Assembly: GCF_020866965.1 (NCBI RefSeq)
Contig: NZ_JAJATX010000013.1
Coordinates: forward strand, 1-64,000
Reading direction: 5' to 3'
From: Microvirga roseola
GTDB taxonomy: Bacteria; Pseudomonadota; Alphaproteobacteria; Rhizobiales; Beijerinckiaceae
DNA length: 64,000 nucleotides
This document shows, piece by piece, positions 19,424-28,733 of the stretch (position 1 is the first letter of the stretch; each line of letters begins with the position of its first letter). Made by a program: the position numbers and the translations under genes. Under the pieces are notes generated by a model. It saw nothing but the letters and a program-made list of their open reading frames with translations. It did no database searches and was not told the origin of the DNA.

Positions 19424-19437
19424 AGCAAGCGCTTGCT
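19424..19437. promoter_or_regulatory. 14-bp perfect palindrome upstream of tctC
   Basis: AGCAAGC/GCTTGCT is a perfect dyad with a central CG, in the style of LacI/GalR-family operators (AAGCGCTT core). It lies 77 bp upstream of the tctC start and 39 bp upstream of the divergent ligase-like gene, so it could control either. No regulator gene is adjacent. Confidence 0.45.
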
Positions 19438-19513
19438 CCCTCCCATTTCCGCCTTTACCGTTCGCCGCAGGATACGCTGACCCAGCGTCAACCACTAACC
19501 TGGAGGAAACAAT

Positions 19514-20485
19514 ATGAGCCGTAATCGCAAAGGCTTGTGGCGCAGCGCTCTCGCCGTGGCCGCCATCGCGGGGTTCGTCACCTCGGCCGCGGCCCAGATG
19601 GAGCTCAAGATCATGGCTCCGGCAGGTCCGGGCGGCGGCTGGGACCAGACGGCCCGCTCAATGCAGCAGGCCCTGACGCAGGCCGGCATCGCCAAGGGCG
19701 TGCAGGTCACCAACGTTCCGGGCGCCGGCGGCAGCATCGGCCTCGCCCAGCTCGTCAACAATTCAAAGGGCGACGCCAACCAGCTCATGGTCATGGGCTA
19801 CGTGATGGTGGGCTCGCTCCTCACCAACAAGTCGCCCGTCTCCCTCGATCAGGTGACGCCTATCGCCCGTCTCACGGCGGAATACGAGGCCATCGTGGTT
19901 CCGGCGGATTCCCCGATCAAGAACGCGCAGGACCTCGCGGCGGCGATCAAGGCCGACCCGGCCAAGGTCACCTGGGCCGGCGGTTCGGCGGGCGGCGTCG
20001 ACCATATCGCGGCCGCCCTGTTCACCCAGGCGGCGGGCGCCGACCCGACCAAGCTCAACTACATCCCCTTCTCCGGCGGCGGCGAGGCCCTCGCGGCCAT
20101 CCTCGGCGGCAAGGTGACGGCAGGCATTTCCGGCTACGGCGAGTTCGAAAGCCAGATCAAGGCCGGCAAGCTGCGCCTCATCGGCCTGACCTCGCCGAGC
20201 CGGGTGCCGAACATCGATGCGCCGACCATCAAGGAGCAGGGCGTCGACCTCGACATCGCCAACTGGCGCGGCGTCGTGGCTCCTCCCGGCATCTCCGACG
20301 AGCAGCGCAAGCAGCTCGTGGACGCCATGGACAAGATGTCCAAGTCCAAGGAGTGGCAGGCAATCCTGAATCAGAAGGGCTGGATGGACTCCTACATGTC
20401 GGGTGACGCCTTCGCGAAGTTCCTGCAGAATGAGCAGGCGCGCACGAAGGAAGTGCTGGCTTCCGTCGGCCTCGTGAAGTCTTAA
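19514..20485 (+). CDS. tctC: tripartite tricarboxylate transporter substrate-binding protein
   Basis: A 323-residue periplasmic binding protein of the TctC/Bug family. The signal peptide is cleaved near TSAAAQ-ME. The mature start [24 protein letters not shown] and [20 protein letters not shown] form the carboxylate-binding loops; [19 protein letters not shown] and the [13 protein letters not shown] block are also conserved. The ligand is probably a di- or tricarboxylate, but Bug proteins vary widely. Ribosome site GGAGG lies 7 bases upstream. First gene of tctCBA; no tctDE regulator is adjacent. Confidence 0.93.
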   Translation: MSRNRKGLWRSALAVAAIAGFVTSAAAQMELKIMAPAGPGGGWDQTARSMQQALTQAGIAKGVQVTNVPGAGGSIGLAQLVNNSKGDANQLMVMGYVMVGSLLTNKSPVSLDQVTPIARLTAEYEAIVVPADSPIKNAQDLAAAIKADPAKVTWAGGSAGGVDHIAAALFTQAAGADPTKLNYIPFSGGGEALAAILGGKVTAGISGYGEFESQIKAGKLRLIGLTSPSRVPNIDAPTIKEQGVDLDIANWRGVVAPPGISDEQRKQLVDAMDKMSKSKEWQAILNQKGWMDSYMSGDAFAKFLQNEQARTKEVLASVGLVKS

Positions 20486-20510
20486 ACTACGAACGGCATA
20501 GAGCCTTTCC

Positions 20511-20542
20511 GAAGCGCCGCGCCTGTCGCGGCGCTTCTTTTT
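20511..20542 (+). terminator. intrinsic terminator/attenuator between tctC and tctB
   Basis: A perfect 10-bp stem GAAGCGCCGC / GCGGCGCTTC, loop GCCTGTC, then TTTTT. It lies inside the operon, so it should stop most transcripts after tctC and leave tctBA at lower levels, fitting the need for excess binding protein. Confidence 0.85.
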
Positions 20543-20554
20543 AGGAAGATTGCC

Positions 20555-21031
20555 ATGGATCGTTCATCCACCCACCGGCGCCCGGACGCGGCGGGCCTCC
20601 TGATCGCCCTGATCCTCTTCGTGATCACGGGCCTGATCTGGTGGGATATGACCACCCTGCAGATTTCATCCGTCTATGGACCCGGTCCGAAAGCCATGCC
20701 CATCGTGGTCGCGAGCGGTCTCCTGCTGCTCGCCATCGCCAATGCGATCATCGCCTTCCGCGGCGGCCTGCCGGAGCGCGAGTCCCTCGACTGGAAGCCG
20801 ATTCTCCTGATCCTCGGCGGGCTTGCAGCCCTGGTCGCCCTCATCGCCCATGGCGGCGGCTTCATTCTCGGAACCACGATCCTCTTCGCCGCAACGGCGG
20901 CCGCCTTCGGCAGACGCGCATTCCTGACGGACCTCGTGATCGGCTTCGTCCTCGCCATTCTGATCTTCGTCGTTTTCGCGAAGCTTCTCGCCCTATCCCT
21001 GCCGATGGGACCCATCGAAAACCTGTTCTGA
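20555..21031 (+). CDS. tctB: tripartite tricarboxylate transporter small membrane subunit
   Basis: A 158-residue TctB-type protein with four hydrophobic segments ([90 protein letters not shown]). YGPGPKAMP between segments 1 and 2 is typical of the family. It would associate with TctA in the inner membrane. AGGAAG lies 6 bases before the ATG; tctA follows after 7 bp. Confidence 0.92.
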   Translation: MDRSSTHRRPDAAGLLIALILFVITGLIWWDMTTLQISSVYGPGPKAMPIVVASGLLLLAIANAIIAFRGGLPERESLDWKPILLILGGLAALVALIAHGGGFILGTTILFAATAAAFGRRAFLTDLVIGFVLAILIFVVFAKLLALSLPMGPIENLF

Positions 21032-21038
21032 GGCCGCC

Positions 21039-22538
21039 ATGGACGCCTTCATTGCCCTCGCCAACGGCCTGACCGTCGCGCTTCAGCCGATCAACCTCCT
21101 CTTCGCCCTTATCGGCGTTCTGCTCGGCACGGCGGTCGGCGTTTTGCCGGGAATCGGCCCGGCGCTCACCGTGGCGTTGCTCCTGCCAATCACCTTCAGG
21201 CTCGATCCGGGCGGCTCGCTCATCATGTTCGCCGGCATCTATTACGGCGGCATGTACGGCGGCTCGACCACCTCGATCCTCATCAACACGCCCGGCGAGA
21301 GCGCCTCGATGGTGACGGCGCTCGAAGGGAACAAGATGGCCAAGGCCGGCCGCGGCGGCCCGGCGCTTGCCACCTCCGCCATCGGCTCCTTCGTGGCCGG
21401 CACCATCGCCACCATCGGGCTGGCCTTCCTTGCCCCCTATCTCGTCGACATCGCCATCCAGTTCGGGCCGGAGGATTACTTCGCGCTCATGTGCGTGGCC
21501 TTCGTCACGGTCTCGGCGACCTTTGGCGACTCCCCCGTGCGCGGACTCACGAGCCTTTTCATCGGCCTGGTGCTTGGCCTCGTCGGCATCGACCTGCTCA
21601 CCGGTCAGGCGCGCCTGACCTTCGGCGTTCCGGAACTCCTGGACGGCGTTGAGGTGACGACCCTCGCGGTCGGCCTCTTCGCCATCGGCGAGGCCCTCTA
21701 CGTATCGTCCCGACGCCACCTCCACGAGGAGAAGCTCGAACCGGTGCGCGGCTCGCTCTGGATGACGAAGGCGGACTGGAAGCGCTCCTGGAAGCCCTGG
21801 CTCCGGGGCGCGGCCTTCGGCTTCCCCATCGGCGCGCTTCCGGCCGGCGGAGCCGAGATCCCGACCTTCCTGTCCTATTCGACAGAGAAGAAGCTGACGA
21901 AGCATCCGGAGGAATTCGGCCACGGCGCCATCGAGGGCGTCGCAGGCCCGGAATCCGCGAACAACGCGGCCGCCGCAGGCACCCTCGTCCCTCTCCTGAC
22001 CCTGGGTCTGCCAACCTCCGCCACGGCGGCCATGCTGCTGGCGGGCTTTCAGCAATACGGCCTCAACCCCGGCCCCCTGCTCTTCGCCGAGCGCCCGGAA
22101 CTGGTGTGGGGCCTGATCGCAAGCCTGTTCATCGCCAATGCGATGCTGCTGGTGCTGAACCTGCCCCTCGTGGGGCTCTGGGTCCGGCTCCTCGCCATTC
22201 CGCAGCCGTGGCTTTATGCGGGCATCCTGGTCTTCGCCACCATGGGAACCATCGCCGCCAACCCCTCCCCGGTCGAGATCGTCATGCTGAGCGTCTTCGG
22301 TGTCCTCGGCTTCCTGATGCGGCGGTTCGACTACCCCATCGCACCGGTGGTCGTCGGCCTGATCCTGGGCCCCATCGCCGAAAGCCAGCTGAGGCGCGCC
22401 CTATCGATCAGCCTGGGCGACCCGATGGTCCTGCTCGAGAGCCCGATTTCGGCGACCCTGCTCACCATCGCCCTCATCGCCCTGATCCTGCCCTTCGTGC
22501 TCAAGGGAATGGGACGCTTCAAGGCTGTCGAGGACTGA
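21039..22538 (+). CDS. tctA: tripartite tricarboxylate transporter large permease
   Basis: A 499-residue polytopic permease with the TctA signature blocks [41 protein letters not shown] and [24 protein letters not shown]. About twelve membrane segments are evident. It forms the secondary transport channel driven by an ion gradient and fed by TctC. Last gene of the operon, followed by a terminator. Confidence 0.95.
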   Translation: MDAFIALANGLTVALQPINLLFALIGVLLGTAVGVLPGIGPALTVALLLPITFRLDPGGSLIMFAGIYYGGMYGGSTTSILINTPGESASMVTALEGNKMAKAGRGGPALATSAIGSFVAGTIATIGLAFLAPYLVDIAIQFGPEDYFALMCVAFVTVSATFGDSPVRGLTSLFIGLVLGLVGIDLLTGQARLTFGVPELLDGVEVTTLAVGLFAIGEALYVSSRRHLHEEKLEPVRGSLWMTKADWKRSWKPWLRGAAFGFPIGALPAGGAEIPTFLSYSTEKKLTKHPEEFGHGAIEGVAGPESANNAAAAGTLVPLLTLGLPTSATAAMLLAGFQQYGLNPGPLLFAERPELVWGLIASLFIANAMLLVLNLPLVGLWVRLLAIPQPWLYAGILVFATMGTIAANPSPVEIVMLSVFGVLGFLMRRFDYPIAPVVVGLILGPIAESQLRRALSISLGDPMVLLESPISATLLTIALIALILPFVLKGMGRFKAVED

Positions 22539-22580
22539 AACCGTCCTAGAAGCACAGAGGCACCTGCGCCCCAAAATAGA

Positions 22581-22604
22581 AAGGCCCGGAGAACCAGGCC
22601 TTTT
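22581..22604 (+). terminator. tct operon terminator
   Basis: A 9-bp stem with one mismatch (AAGGCCCGG / CCAGGCCTT), loop AGAA, ending in TTTT, 42 bp after the tctA stop. The following minus-strand DUF2059 gene ends 29 bp further on, so the hairpin may act for both. Confidence 0.75.
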
Positions 22605-22632
22605 CATGAGGTTGGAGCGCTTTGCTGCTGAA

Positions 22633-23133
22633 TTACTGCAGCTGGTGGCCGCGCTTACCCATTTCCTCGCGGGCGCGAGTGATGATGAATTCCGACGTGC
22701 TCTGGGTCCAGACCGCCAGGTCGCGAACGATATCATCGAGAACGGCCGGCTGGATCTGCACGTATTTCACGCCCGCCGGAGATTTGTAGAAGGCGGCGAC
22801 CGCCTTCAGCTCCGCCTCGTTCATACGGCTGGCGAAGGCGCGGGCGGCGTTGTCCACCATCTCCTGCTTCTTCTTCTCCACCTCGGGGCGAATGAGGGCC
22901 ACGACCTCTGCAAGATCCTTCTGGATCTCGGGACGGGTCACGTTCATCTGCTGCAGCTGGGCCAGAAGCGGCTCGGTGATGGCATCGAAGGAGCGGGTCA
23001 TGCCGGAGTTGAGGGCAACCTCGCGGGCCACCTCCATGTGGCCGGCGCTCGGCTGGCCCTGTGCAAGGACGGGGCTGGCGAGGAGAAGGAGCGCGACCGA
23101 GGTCGCAGCCAGACGTGAGGCGTTACGGATCAT
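22633..23133 (-). CDS. DUF2059 domain-containing secreted protein
   Basis: A 166-residue exported protein: signal peptide to about residue 25 (ATSVALLLLASPVLAQ), then the DUF2059 helical domain with VAREVALNSGMTRSFDAI and the C-terminal block RMNEAELKAVAAFYKSPAGVKYV. Its role is unknown. It directly follows rpiA (31 bp), an arrangement I recall from rhizobia where gor comes next; here the tct operon and ligase gene separate it from gor. The frame is open to 23337, but the signal peptide fixes the start at 23133. Confidence 0.88.
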   Translation of the reverse strand: MIRNASRLAATSVALLLLASPVLAQGQPSAGHMEVAREVALNSGMTRSFDAITEPLLAQLQQMNVTRPEIQKDLAEVVALIRPEVEKKKQEMVDNAARAFASRMNEAELKAVAAFYKSPAGVKYVQIQPAVLDDIVRDLAVWTQSTSEFIITRAREEMGKRGHQLQ

Positions 23134-23164
23134 GAGAAGAAACTCCAGTCGTAGGGGCTTATGG

Positions 23165-23860
23165 TCAGATCTGACCGAGTTCGACAAGCCCCTCCCCGGT
23201 CGCGATGATCGCTCCGGTGGCGAGGCCGATAAAAAGACCATGCTCGACGACGCCGGGGACGTTGTTGAGCGTCGAGGCCAGGACGTTCGGCTTTTCGATG
23301 CGCCCGAGATGGGCATCGAGAATGAAATGTCCGCCATCCGTGACGTAGGGCGCTCCGTCGGCGGCGCGCCGGAGATGGAGCTCGCCCTGTGCCCCCAGGC
23401 TTTCCAGAAGCTTGGAAATGGCGTGCTCGATAGCCGTGAGGCCGAAAGGCACCACCTCGATGGGCAGGGGAAACTTTCCGAGCTTCGCCACGCGCTTGGA
23501 GCTGTCGGCTACGACGATCATCCGGCGGCTAGATGCGGCGACGATCTTCTCACGCAGGAGCGCGCCCCCGCCGCCCTTGATGAGGCGCAGGTCGTCGTCG
23601 ATCTCGTCGGCCCCGTCCACTGTCAGGTCGAGTTCGGGCGTCTCGTCGAGGGTCGTGAGGGGAATGCCCTCGCGCTGCGCCTGCTCGCGGGTCGCCTCGG
23701 AGGTCGGAATGCCGACGACCTGGAGCCCGCCACGCACGCGCTCGCCGATGGCGGCGACGAAGTGCTTCGCCGTCGAGCCGGTGCCGAGCCCCAGCCTCAT
23801 GCCGTCGGAGACGAGCTCCGCTGCCCGTTCGGCGGCCGCCCGCTTGAGATTGTCGCTCAC
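23165..23860 (-). CDS. rpiA: ribose-5-phosphate isomerase A
   Basis: A 231-residue enzyme of the pentose phosphate pathway interconverting ribose 5-phosphate and ribulose 5-phosphate. Family motifs: [15 protein letters not shown] and [12 protein letters not shown] (catalytic acids and lysine). The start is taken as GTG at 23860 because it has GAGAGG 8 bases upstream and gives the canonical N terminus ([16 protein letters not shown]); the upstream ATG at 23917 would add 19 atypical residues. Confidence 0.95.
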   Translation of the reverse strand: MSDNLKRAAAERAAELVSDGMRLGLGTGSTAKHFVAAIGERVRGGLQVVGIPTSEATREQAQREGIPLTTLDETPELDLTVDGADEIDDDLRLIKGGGGALLREKIVAASSRRMIVVADSSKRVAKLGKFPLPIEVVPFGLTAIEHAISKLLESLGAQGELHLRRAADGAPYVTDGGHFILDAHLGRIEKPNVLASTLNNVPGVVEHGLFIGLATGAIIATGEGLVELGQI

Positions 23861-23982
23861 GAAGAACCTCTCGTTAGTTCGCCCTGCCGGAAGGGGTGCG
23901 TTGCCCGCCTCTAGCATGTGAGGGCCTTGGGAAGAAAGAAGGTTTCACACCTGACCGAGACCGCAAAACCCGGCAAGTGGAC

Positions 23983-24438
23983 TTAGGGACGCTGCGGCGA
24001 AGCTCCCGTTCCGGACCCGACGCTCGGGGTCGCCGCAGGCTGGGCCGCCCTCGAGGCCGCCGGCGACGGGCTCGCCTGCGGAGTGCACACCACACGCTCC
24101 TCGAAGACGTAGCAGATGCTCATCTCACCGGTCCGGAAATTCACCCGGAACACGCCCCCTTCCCGCTCGTGGCGGGAGGCAACGAGGCCGTACTCCCCCG
24201 GCTGCTGGGCTCCCGCCCCCTCGCCGGAACTGAAGCAGAGGGTCACGCCGACGGTCCCTTCCTGGAGGCCATATTGGCACGAGCTCACCTCGCCGGTGAT
24301 CCGGTCGATCCTATAGATCCGGTTCAGGTCTGTCTGGGGCGCGGGCACGAAATCGTAGGACGCGCCCAGGGCCGGACCGGTCAGGATACCGAGCGCCAGG
24401 ACGCTGGACAGGCCCGCCGCAGAACCAAAGAACCGCAT
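23983..24438 (-). CDS. secreted hypothetical protein
   Basis: A 151-residue protein with a signal peptide (MRFFGSAAGLSSVLALGILTGPALGA). The core repeats the pattern RIYRIDRITGEVSSCQYG and VFRVNFRTGEMSICYVFE, two related beta-type segments each ending in a cysteine, then a Ser/Pro/Ala-rich tail. I recognise no named family. It is divergent from gph across a 91-bp gap. Confidence 0.65.
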   Translation of the reverse strand: MRFFGSAAGLSSVLALGILTGPALGASYDFVPAPQTDLNRIYRIDRITGEVSSCQYGLQEGTVGVTLCFSSGEGAGAQQPGEYGLVASRHEREGGVFRVNFRTGEMSICYVFEERVVCTPQASPSPAASRAAQPAATPSVGSGTGASPQRP

Positions 24439-24529
24439 TCATCACTCCATTCGGTAAGAACGAATCAACCATAAGCACCATATCATCCCTGTGATTGATT
24501 CCTTCGCCGTCAGCAGGTAACCGACCTTC

Positions 24530-25231
24530 ATGGCCAATCAGAAACCGTCCATCGCCCCGCCCATCGCCGTCTTCGACCTCGATGGAACCCTGGCGGATAC
24601 GGCCGGCGACCTCGTCGGAACTCTCAACGTGATCCTTGAGCGGGAGGGGCTTGCGCCCCTGCCGGTGCACCAGGCGCGCGACATGATCGGCGCGGGAGCG
24701 AGGGCATTGATCGAGCGCGGTTTCGAGGCCGCGGGACGGGAGTTGACCCCCGATCATCTTGATACGCTCTTCCAACAGTTCATGGTCCATTACGGAGAGA
24801 ATATCTGCGTCCGGACGGAGCTGTATCCCGGCGTGACCGAGGCCCTCGACCGGCTCGAGCGGGCGGGATTCATCCTCGCGGTCTGCACCAACAAGGTGGA
24901 GGAGCATTCGCTCAGGCTCCTGGACGAGCTGAAGATCGGGCATCGCTTCGCCGCCAATTGCGGCCGCAATACCTTCCCCTACTTCAAGCCCGACCCCCGG
25001 CACCTGACGCTTACCATCGAGCGGGCGGGCGGCGATCCGGCCCGGGCGATCATGGTGGGAGATTCGCGGACGGATATCGTGACCGCCAAGATCGCCGGCA
25101 TCCCGGTCATCGCCGTTCCCTTCGGCTATACCGACGTTCCGGTGCGGGAACTGGGGCCGGATCTGGTCATCGACCACTTCGACCAGCTTTTCGCCGCCGT
25201 TGAGAACATCATGAAGCCGATGGCGGCCTGA
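24530..25231 (+). CDS. gph: phosphoglycolate phosphatase (HAD family)
   Basis: A 233-residue HAD hydrolase: motif I VFDLDGTLADT (nucleophile in DLDGT), motif II AVCTNKVEE, motif III KPDPRHL and motif IV VGDSRTDIVTAK. Length and the helical cap (residues 28-90) fit Gph, which removes 2-phosphoglycolate formed by DNA repair or photorespiration-type reactions; another HAD substrate is possible. Its place beside rpiA matches rhizobial gene order. Confidence 0.88.
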   Translation: MANQKPSIAPPIAVFDLDGTLADTAGDLVGTLNVILEREGLAPLPVHQARDMIGAGARALIERGFEAAGRELTPDHLDTLFQQFMVHYGENICVRTELYPGVTEALDRLERAGFILAVCTNKVEEHSLRLLDELKIGHRFAANCGRNTFPYFKPDPRHLTLTIERAGGDPARAIMVGDSRTDIVTAKIAGIPVIAVPFGYTDVPVRELGPDLVIDHFDQLFAAVENIMKPMAA

Positions 25232-25291
25232 CGCGCAAAAAAACCTCGCCGCCCGAAGATGCGACCATCGAACCTGATTGTCAGAGGAAAA

Positions 25292-25366
25292 TGGTGGGCG
25301 CGACAGGGATTGAACCTGTGACCCTTCGCGTGTGAAGCGAATGCTCTCCCGCTGAGCTACGCGCCC
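25292..25366 (-). tRNA. tRNA-Val (anticodon CAC)
   Basis: On the minus strand the 75-base unit folds as a cloverleaf: acceptor GGGCGCG / CGCGCCC, D-arm GCTC-AGCGGGA-GAGC, anticodon stem TTCGC / GCGAA with loop TTCACAC (anticodon CAC, reading GUG), and T-arm CAGG-TTCAATC-CCTG. Discriminator A and the terminal CCA are encoded (25292-25294). Confidence 0.97.
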
Positions 25367-25377
25367 TGACCAGCGCC

Positions 25378-25406
25378 TTCTAAGGTCGTCCGGCCCCCGG
25401 CGTCAA
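25378..25406 (-). promoter_or_regulatory. promoter of tRNA-Val
   Basis: Reading the minus strand, TTGACG (25406-25401), a 17-bp GC-rich spacer and TTAGAA (25383-25378) form a good -35/-10 pair, ending 11 bp before the mature tRNA 5' end. Confidence 0.6.
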
Positions 25407-25623
25407 GCAAAGAAGCGGAGAGACGGCGAACATTTCGCCCGGCGGCCTTGGAATGCCCGCCTTTAACCGCTTGCTTACGACGTGCGGAAAAGCCGGGAGC
25501 AGGGCTGCAACGTTGCTCTAGGATTCAATGCCCGATCTCTGATAAGCATCGTTTCGAAGCGTGGCCGTTGTGTCGAGCAATCGTTAAGAGCCCGCATCTC
25601 ACCTTCTTGATTTCGAGGCACAT

Positions 25624-26223
25624 ATGGGACGCTCCCGAGCCGCCCTGTCCGGATTAGTCTGCGCCTTCGTCGCCCTCGCGACGCCCGCCGCGGCACTGAA
25701 TGCGATCGACCCCCTCACCCGCCAGCCGCTCTACAGCCCGCAAGAGGCGCTCGAGCAAGAGGCCAGGAAGGCTCAGGCCGCGCCCCCTCCGCGCGAGATC
25801 GTTCCCTTTGAGGGACGCTATGCGCCGGGAACGATCGTCGTCTCTACAAGCGAGCGCCGTCTCTGGTTCGTTCTGGGCAATGGCCAAGCCGTTCAGTACG
25901 GCGTGGGCGTCGGCCGCCCCGGCTTCACCTGGGCCGGCGCCCATTCCGTCACCATGAAGCGGGAATGGCCGGATTGGCGTCCCCCGGCGGAGATGCTCAA
26001 GCGCCGCCCCGACCTGCCGCGCTACATGGAGGGCGGCCCCGAGAACCCGCTCGGCGCGCGCGCCCTGTATATCGGCAGCACGATCTATCGCATCCATGGC
26101 TCCAACGAGCCGGAGACCATCGGCGAGGCGGTCTCCTCGGGCTGCATCCGCATGACCAACGAGGACGTGATCGACCTCTATAACCGCGCCAAGGTCGGCG
26201 CCCGGGTCGTGGTGCTGCGCTAA
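25624..26223 (+). CDS. L,D-transpeptidase
   Basis: A 199-residue exported YkuD-fold enzyme. The signal peptide covers about residues 1-24 (LSGLVCAFVALATPAAA). The catalytic motif is IHGSNEPETIGEAVSSGCIRM, with the Cys nucleophile in SGCIRM and the upstream His. It would form 3-3 peptidoglycan cross-links or attach proteins to peptidoglycan; Hyphomicrobiales typically encode many such enzymes. Its 257-bp upstream gap, shared with tRNA-Val, contains no other gene. Confidence 0.92.
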   Translation: MGRSRAALSGLVCAFVALATPAAALNAIDPLTRQPLYSPQEALEQEARKAQAAPPPREIVPFEGRYAPGTIVVSTSERRLWFVLGNGQAVQYGVGVGRPGFTWAGAHSVTMKREWPDWRPPAEMLKRRPDLPRYMEGGPENPLGARALYIGSTIYRIHGSNEPETIGEAVSSGCIRMTNEDVIDLYNRAKVGARVVVLR

Positions 26224-26232
26224 AGGATATGG

Positions 26233-26260
26233 AAGGGCCGGCCCATCGCTGGCCTTTTTT
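26233..26260 (+). terminator. terminator of the L,D-transpeptidase gene
   Basis: A 9-bp stem (AAGGGCCGG / CTGGCCTTT, two G-U pairs), 7-base loop, then six T. It lies exactly at the 3' end of the convergent DUF971 gene. Confidence 0.8.
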
Positions 26261-26631
26261 CATCGCCGGACCGGATCGCGCGACAGCCCCTTGGCCGCCA
26301 GTTCGTCGAGATAGGACTGCCACTTCTGCGGCTGCTCCGCTCCGAGGCGGTAGAGATAATCCCAGCCGTAGATGCCCGTGTCGTGCATGTCGTCGAAGAC
26401 GAGCTTCACGGCGTAGTTGCCCACGGGCTCGACGCCGATGATCGCCACGTCGCGCTTGCCGGGCACCGTCTTGCGCTCGGCCGGGCTGTGCCCCTGGACC
26501 TCCGCCGAGGGGCTTGTGACGCGCAGATACTCGGCGGGCAGGTCGAAGGCACTTCCGTCGTCGAAAGCGACGCGCAGGCTGCGCCTGTCCTTGGCGAGCC
26601 GCAGCTCCGTCGGCCAGCGTTCGGGTGTCAT
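26260..26631 (-). CDS. DUF971 domain-containing protein
   Basis: A 123-residue protein of the DUF971 (gamma-butyrobetaine-hydroxylase-like N-terminal) family: WPTELRLAKDRRSLRVAFDDG, FDLPAEYLRVTSPSAEVQGH and VGNYAVKLVFDDMHDTGIYGWDYLYRL. In the eukaryotic enzymes this module binds zinc; stand-alone bacterial versions have no settled role, though some have been linked to iron-sulphur proteins. It is divergent from moaA. The start at 26631 removes an atypical 59-residue extension. Confidence 0.88.
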   Translation of the reverse strand: MTPERWPTELRLAKDRRSLRVAFDDGSAFDLPAEYLRVTSPSAEVQGHSPAERKTVPGKRDVAIIGVEPVGNYAVKLVFDDMHDTGIYGWDYLYRLGAEQPQKWQSYLDELAAKGLSRDPVRR

Positions 26632-26719
26632 CGGGCAAAACCTCTTCGTGGGTTCGTGATTTGACGCTAGCTGCGCTAACACTAAGTTTAGAGCAAGCTT
26701 TCGCACAAGAACGATAAGG

Positions 26720-27769
26720 ATGGCCTCATCGATGTGGGGACCCCCGCCCCAGCGGCACGATAACGAATCCGCCCGGCCTCTTCTGGACCCCTTCGGCCGC
26801 GCCATCACCTATCTGCGGGTCTCGGTGACGGATCGCTGCGACTTCCGCTGCGTCTATTGCATGTCCGAGGACATGGCGTTCCTGCCCAAGCGCGACCTCC
26901 TGACCCTGGAGGAGCTCGACCGCATCTGCTCCGTGTTTGTGGCGCAAGGGGTGCGCAAGCTGCGCATCACCGGGGGCGAGCCCCTGGTGCGGCGGGATAT
27001 CATGACCCTGTTCCGCTCCCTCTCCCGGCACTTGGCATCGGGCGCTCTCGACGAGCTGACCGTCACGACCAACGGTTCTCAGCTTGCCCGCCACGCGGCG
27101 GAGCTTGCCGCCTGCGGCGTCAAGCGGATCAATCTCTCCCTCGACACGCTGGACGAGGACAAGTTCCGGAAGATTACACGCTGGGGCGACCTGGCGAAGG
27201 TCATGCATGGCCTCGACGCCGCTCAGAAGGCGGGCCTCCAGATCAAGGTCAACACCGTTGCGCTCAAGGGCGTGAACGAGGACGAGATCGAGGCGCTCCT
27301 GGAATGGGCCCACGGCCGCGGCATGGAGCTCACCCTCATCGAGGTGATGCCTCTGGGGGAAATTGACGGGGACCGCATCGACCAGTTCCTGTCCCTCTCC
27401 GACGTGCAGACCCGCCTTGCCCAGCGCTATACCCTGGATGAGACCGACGAGCGCACCGGAGGTCCCGCCCGCTACGTTCGCGTCAGGGAAACGGGCGGAA
27501 AGCTCGGCTTCATCACGCCGCTGACCCACAATTTCTGCGAAAGCTGCAATCGGGTCCGCCTCACCTGCACGGGCCAGCTCTTCATGTGCCTGGGCCAGGA
27601 AGACGCCGCCGATCTGCGGACGCCGGCGCGCGCCTCCGGGGATGACGCAATGCTGCGACAGGCCATCGCCGACGCCATCGCCCGCAAGCCGAAAGGCCAC
27701 GACTTCGTCATCGACCGGCGCCATGCCCGCCCTGCCTTGAGCCGCCACATGAGCGTGACGGGAGGCTGA
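26720..27769 (+). CDS. moaA: GTP 3',8-cyclase
   Basis: A 349-residue radical SAM enzyme of molybdenum cofactor synthesis. The SAM cluster is CDFRCVYC (Cys40, 44, 47); the second cluster lies in [14 protein letters not shown]; and the protein ends in the conserved Gly-Gly (SVTGG) needed for activity. Start choice is uncertain: the only purine-rich site (AAGGA) touches the ATG at 26720 and is better spaced for the in-frame ATG at 26732. It supports molybdoenzymes such as the xanthine dehydrogenase at 39-44 kb. moaC and the other moa genes are not in the window. Confidence 0.95.
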   Translation: MASSMWGPPPQRHDNESARPLLDPFGRAITYLRVSVTDRCDFRCVYCMSEDMAFLPKRDLLTLEELDRICSVFVAQGVRKLRITGGEPLVRRDIMTLFRSLSRHLASGALDELTVTTNGSQLARHAAELAACGVKRINLSLDTLDEDKFRKITRWGDLAKVMHGLDAAQKAGLQIKVNTVALKGVNEDEIEALLEWAHGRGMELTLIEVMPLGEIDGDRIDQFLSLSDVQTRLAQRYTLDETDERTGGPARYVRVRETGGKLGFITPLTHNFCESCNRVRLTCTGQLFMCLGQEDAADLRTPARASGDDAMLRQAIADAIARKPKGHDFVIDRRHARPALSRHMSVTGG

Positions 27770-27816
27770 GCGCCTCTCTGTGTCTGTAATCCCGTAGTCG
27801 TGAGACAGTCTGGCAT

Positions 27817-27845
27817 TTGACTCGACAAGGGATTCAAGAAATATC
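27817..27845 (+). promoter_or_regulatory. possible housekeeping promoter for the solute-binding protein
   Basis: TTGACT (27817-27822), a 17-bp spacer and AATATC (27840-27845). The -35 is good and the -10 weak; the position, about 20 bp before the GTG start, is suitable. Confidence 0.35.
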
Positions 27846-27865
27846 GCCCGGACTATTCGGGCTGG

Positions 27866-28672
27866 GTGGCCGTGATTGCATTGTATTCGGGGCGAAGACT
27901 AGAATTGCTGGCGGGCCTGCTCATCGGGCTGTGCCTTGCGCTTCCATCTGCGGGAGCCGTCACGCCCGTCAGGAAGCCCGAGATCCGTATTGCGATCGAA
28001 GGAGCCTATCCGCCCTTCAACTTCATCGGCGATAACAACGAGCTCCAAGGGTTCGAGGTCGATCTTGCGAAGAACCTCTGCGAGGTCATGCAGACCGGAT
28101 GCGTACTCGTGCCCAGGGAGTGGGACGGCATCGTGCGCGGTCTCCTGGACAAGGAATACGATGCGATCATGTCCTCGCTCGAGATCACCGAGCGGCGCCG
28201 AAAGAAGATTGCGTTTTCAGATTCCTACTACCGCATTCCGGCGATCTTCATCGGTCCGAAGGATGTGGCCCCGGGTGAAGTCTCCCCGTCTGCCATGGCT
28301 GGGAAGACGATCGGCACCACAGGCCGCAGTGACCATGAGGCCTATCTCAAGGAATTCTACAAGGATTCCGAAATCGCGCTCTATTCAAAGCCGGACGAGG
28401 CCAGTCTCGACTTGCTCGTAGGCCGGCTCGACTCCGTCTTTGGCGACAAGCGCCTGCTCACGCGGTTTCTGGAGAGCCGGGAGGGCACTTGCTGCCATAT
28501 CCTCGGTGACGCTCCCAAGGAGCCGGCGTACCGGCATCAATCCTACGGCATCGGCCTGCGCAAGGAGGACGAAGAACTCCGGGTCCGGCTCAACCGCGCC
28601 CTCGCCCAGATCAAGGCCGACGGCACCTACGACCGCATCCGGGCGAAGTATTTTCCGTTCGATATCAAATAG
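27866..28672 (+). CDS. polar amino-acid-type ABC transporter substrate-binding protein
   Basis: A 268-residue periplasmic binding protein of the HisJ/ArtJ class (SBP_bac_3). After a signal peptide (AGLLIGLCLALPSAGA) it shows IRIAIEGAYPPFNFIGDNNELQGFEVDLAKNLC, MSSLEITERRRKKIAFSDSYY and GTYDRIRAKYFPF, all typical of basic amino acid binders. No permease or ATPase genes are adjacent, so it is an orphan subunit. Translation starts at a GTG (27866, or 27872 in frame) with a weak ribosome site. Confidence 0.88.
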   Translation: MAVIALYSGRRLELLAGLLIGLCLALPSAGAVTPVRKPEIRIAIEGAYPPFNFIGDNNELQGFEVDLAKNLCEVMQTGCVLVPREWDGIVRGLLDKEYDAIMSSLEITERRRKKIAFSDSYYRIPAIFIGPKDVAPGEVSPSAMAGKTIGTTGRSDHEAYLKEFYKDSEIALYSKPDEASLDLLVGRLDSVFGDKRLLTRFLESREGTCCHILGDAPKEPAYRHQSYGIGLRKEDEELRVRLNRALAQIKADGTYDRIRAKYFPFDIK

Positions 28673-28733
28673 AGCCGTTTGACCCTCGCGCCCCATCTCC
28701 ATAGAACCATGGAGGACGAAACGGGAGCGAACG

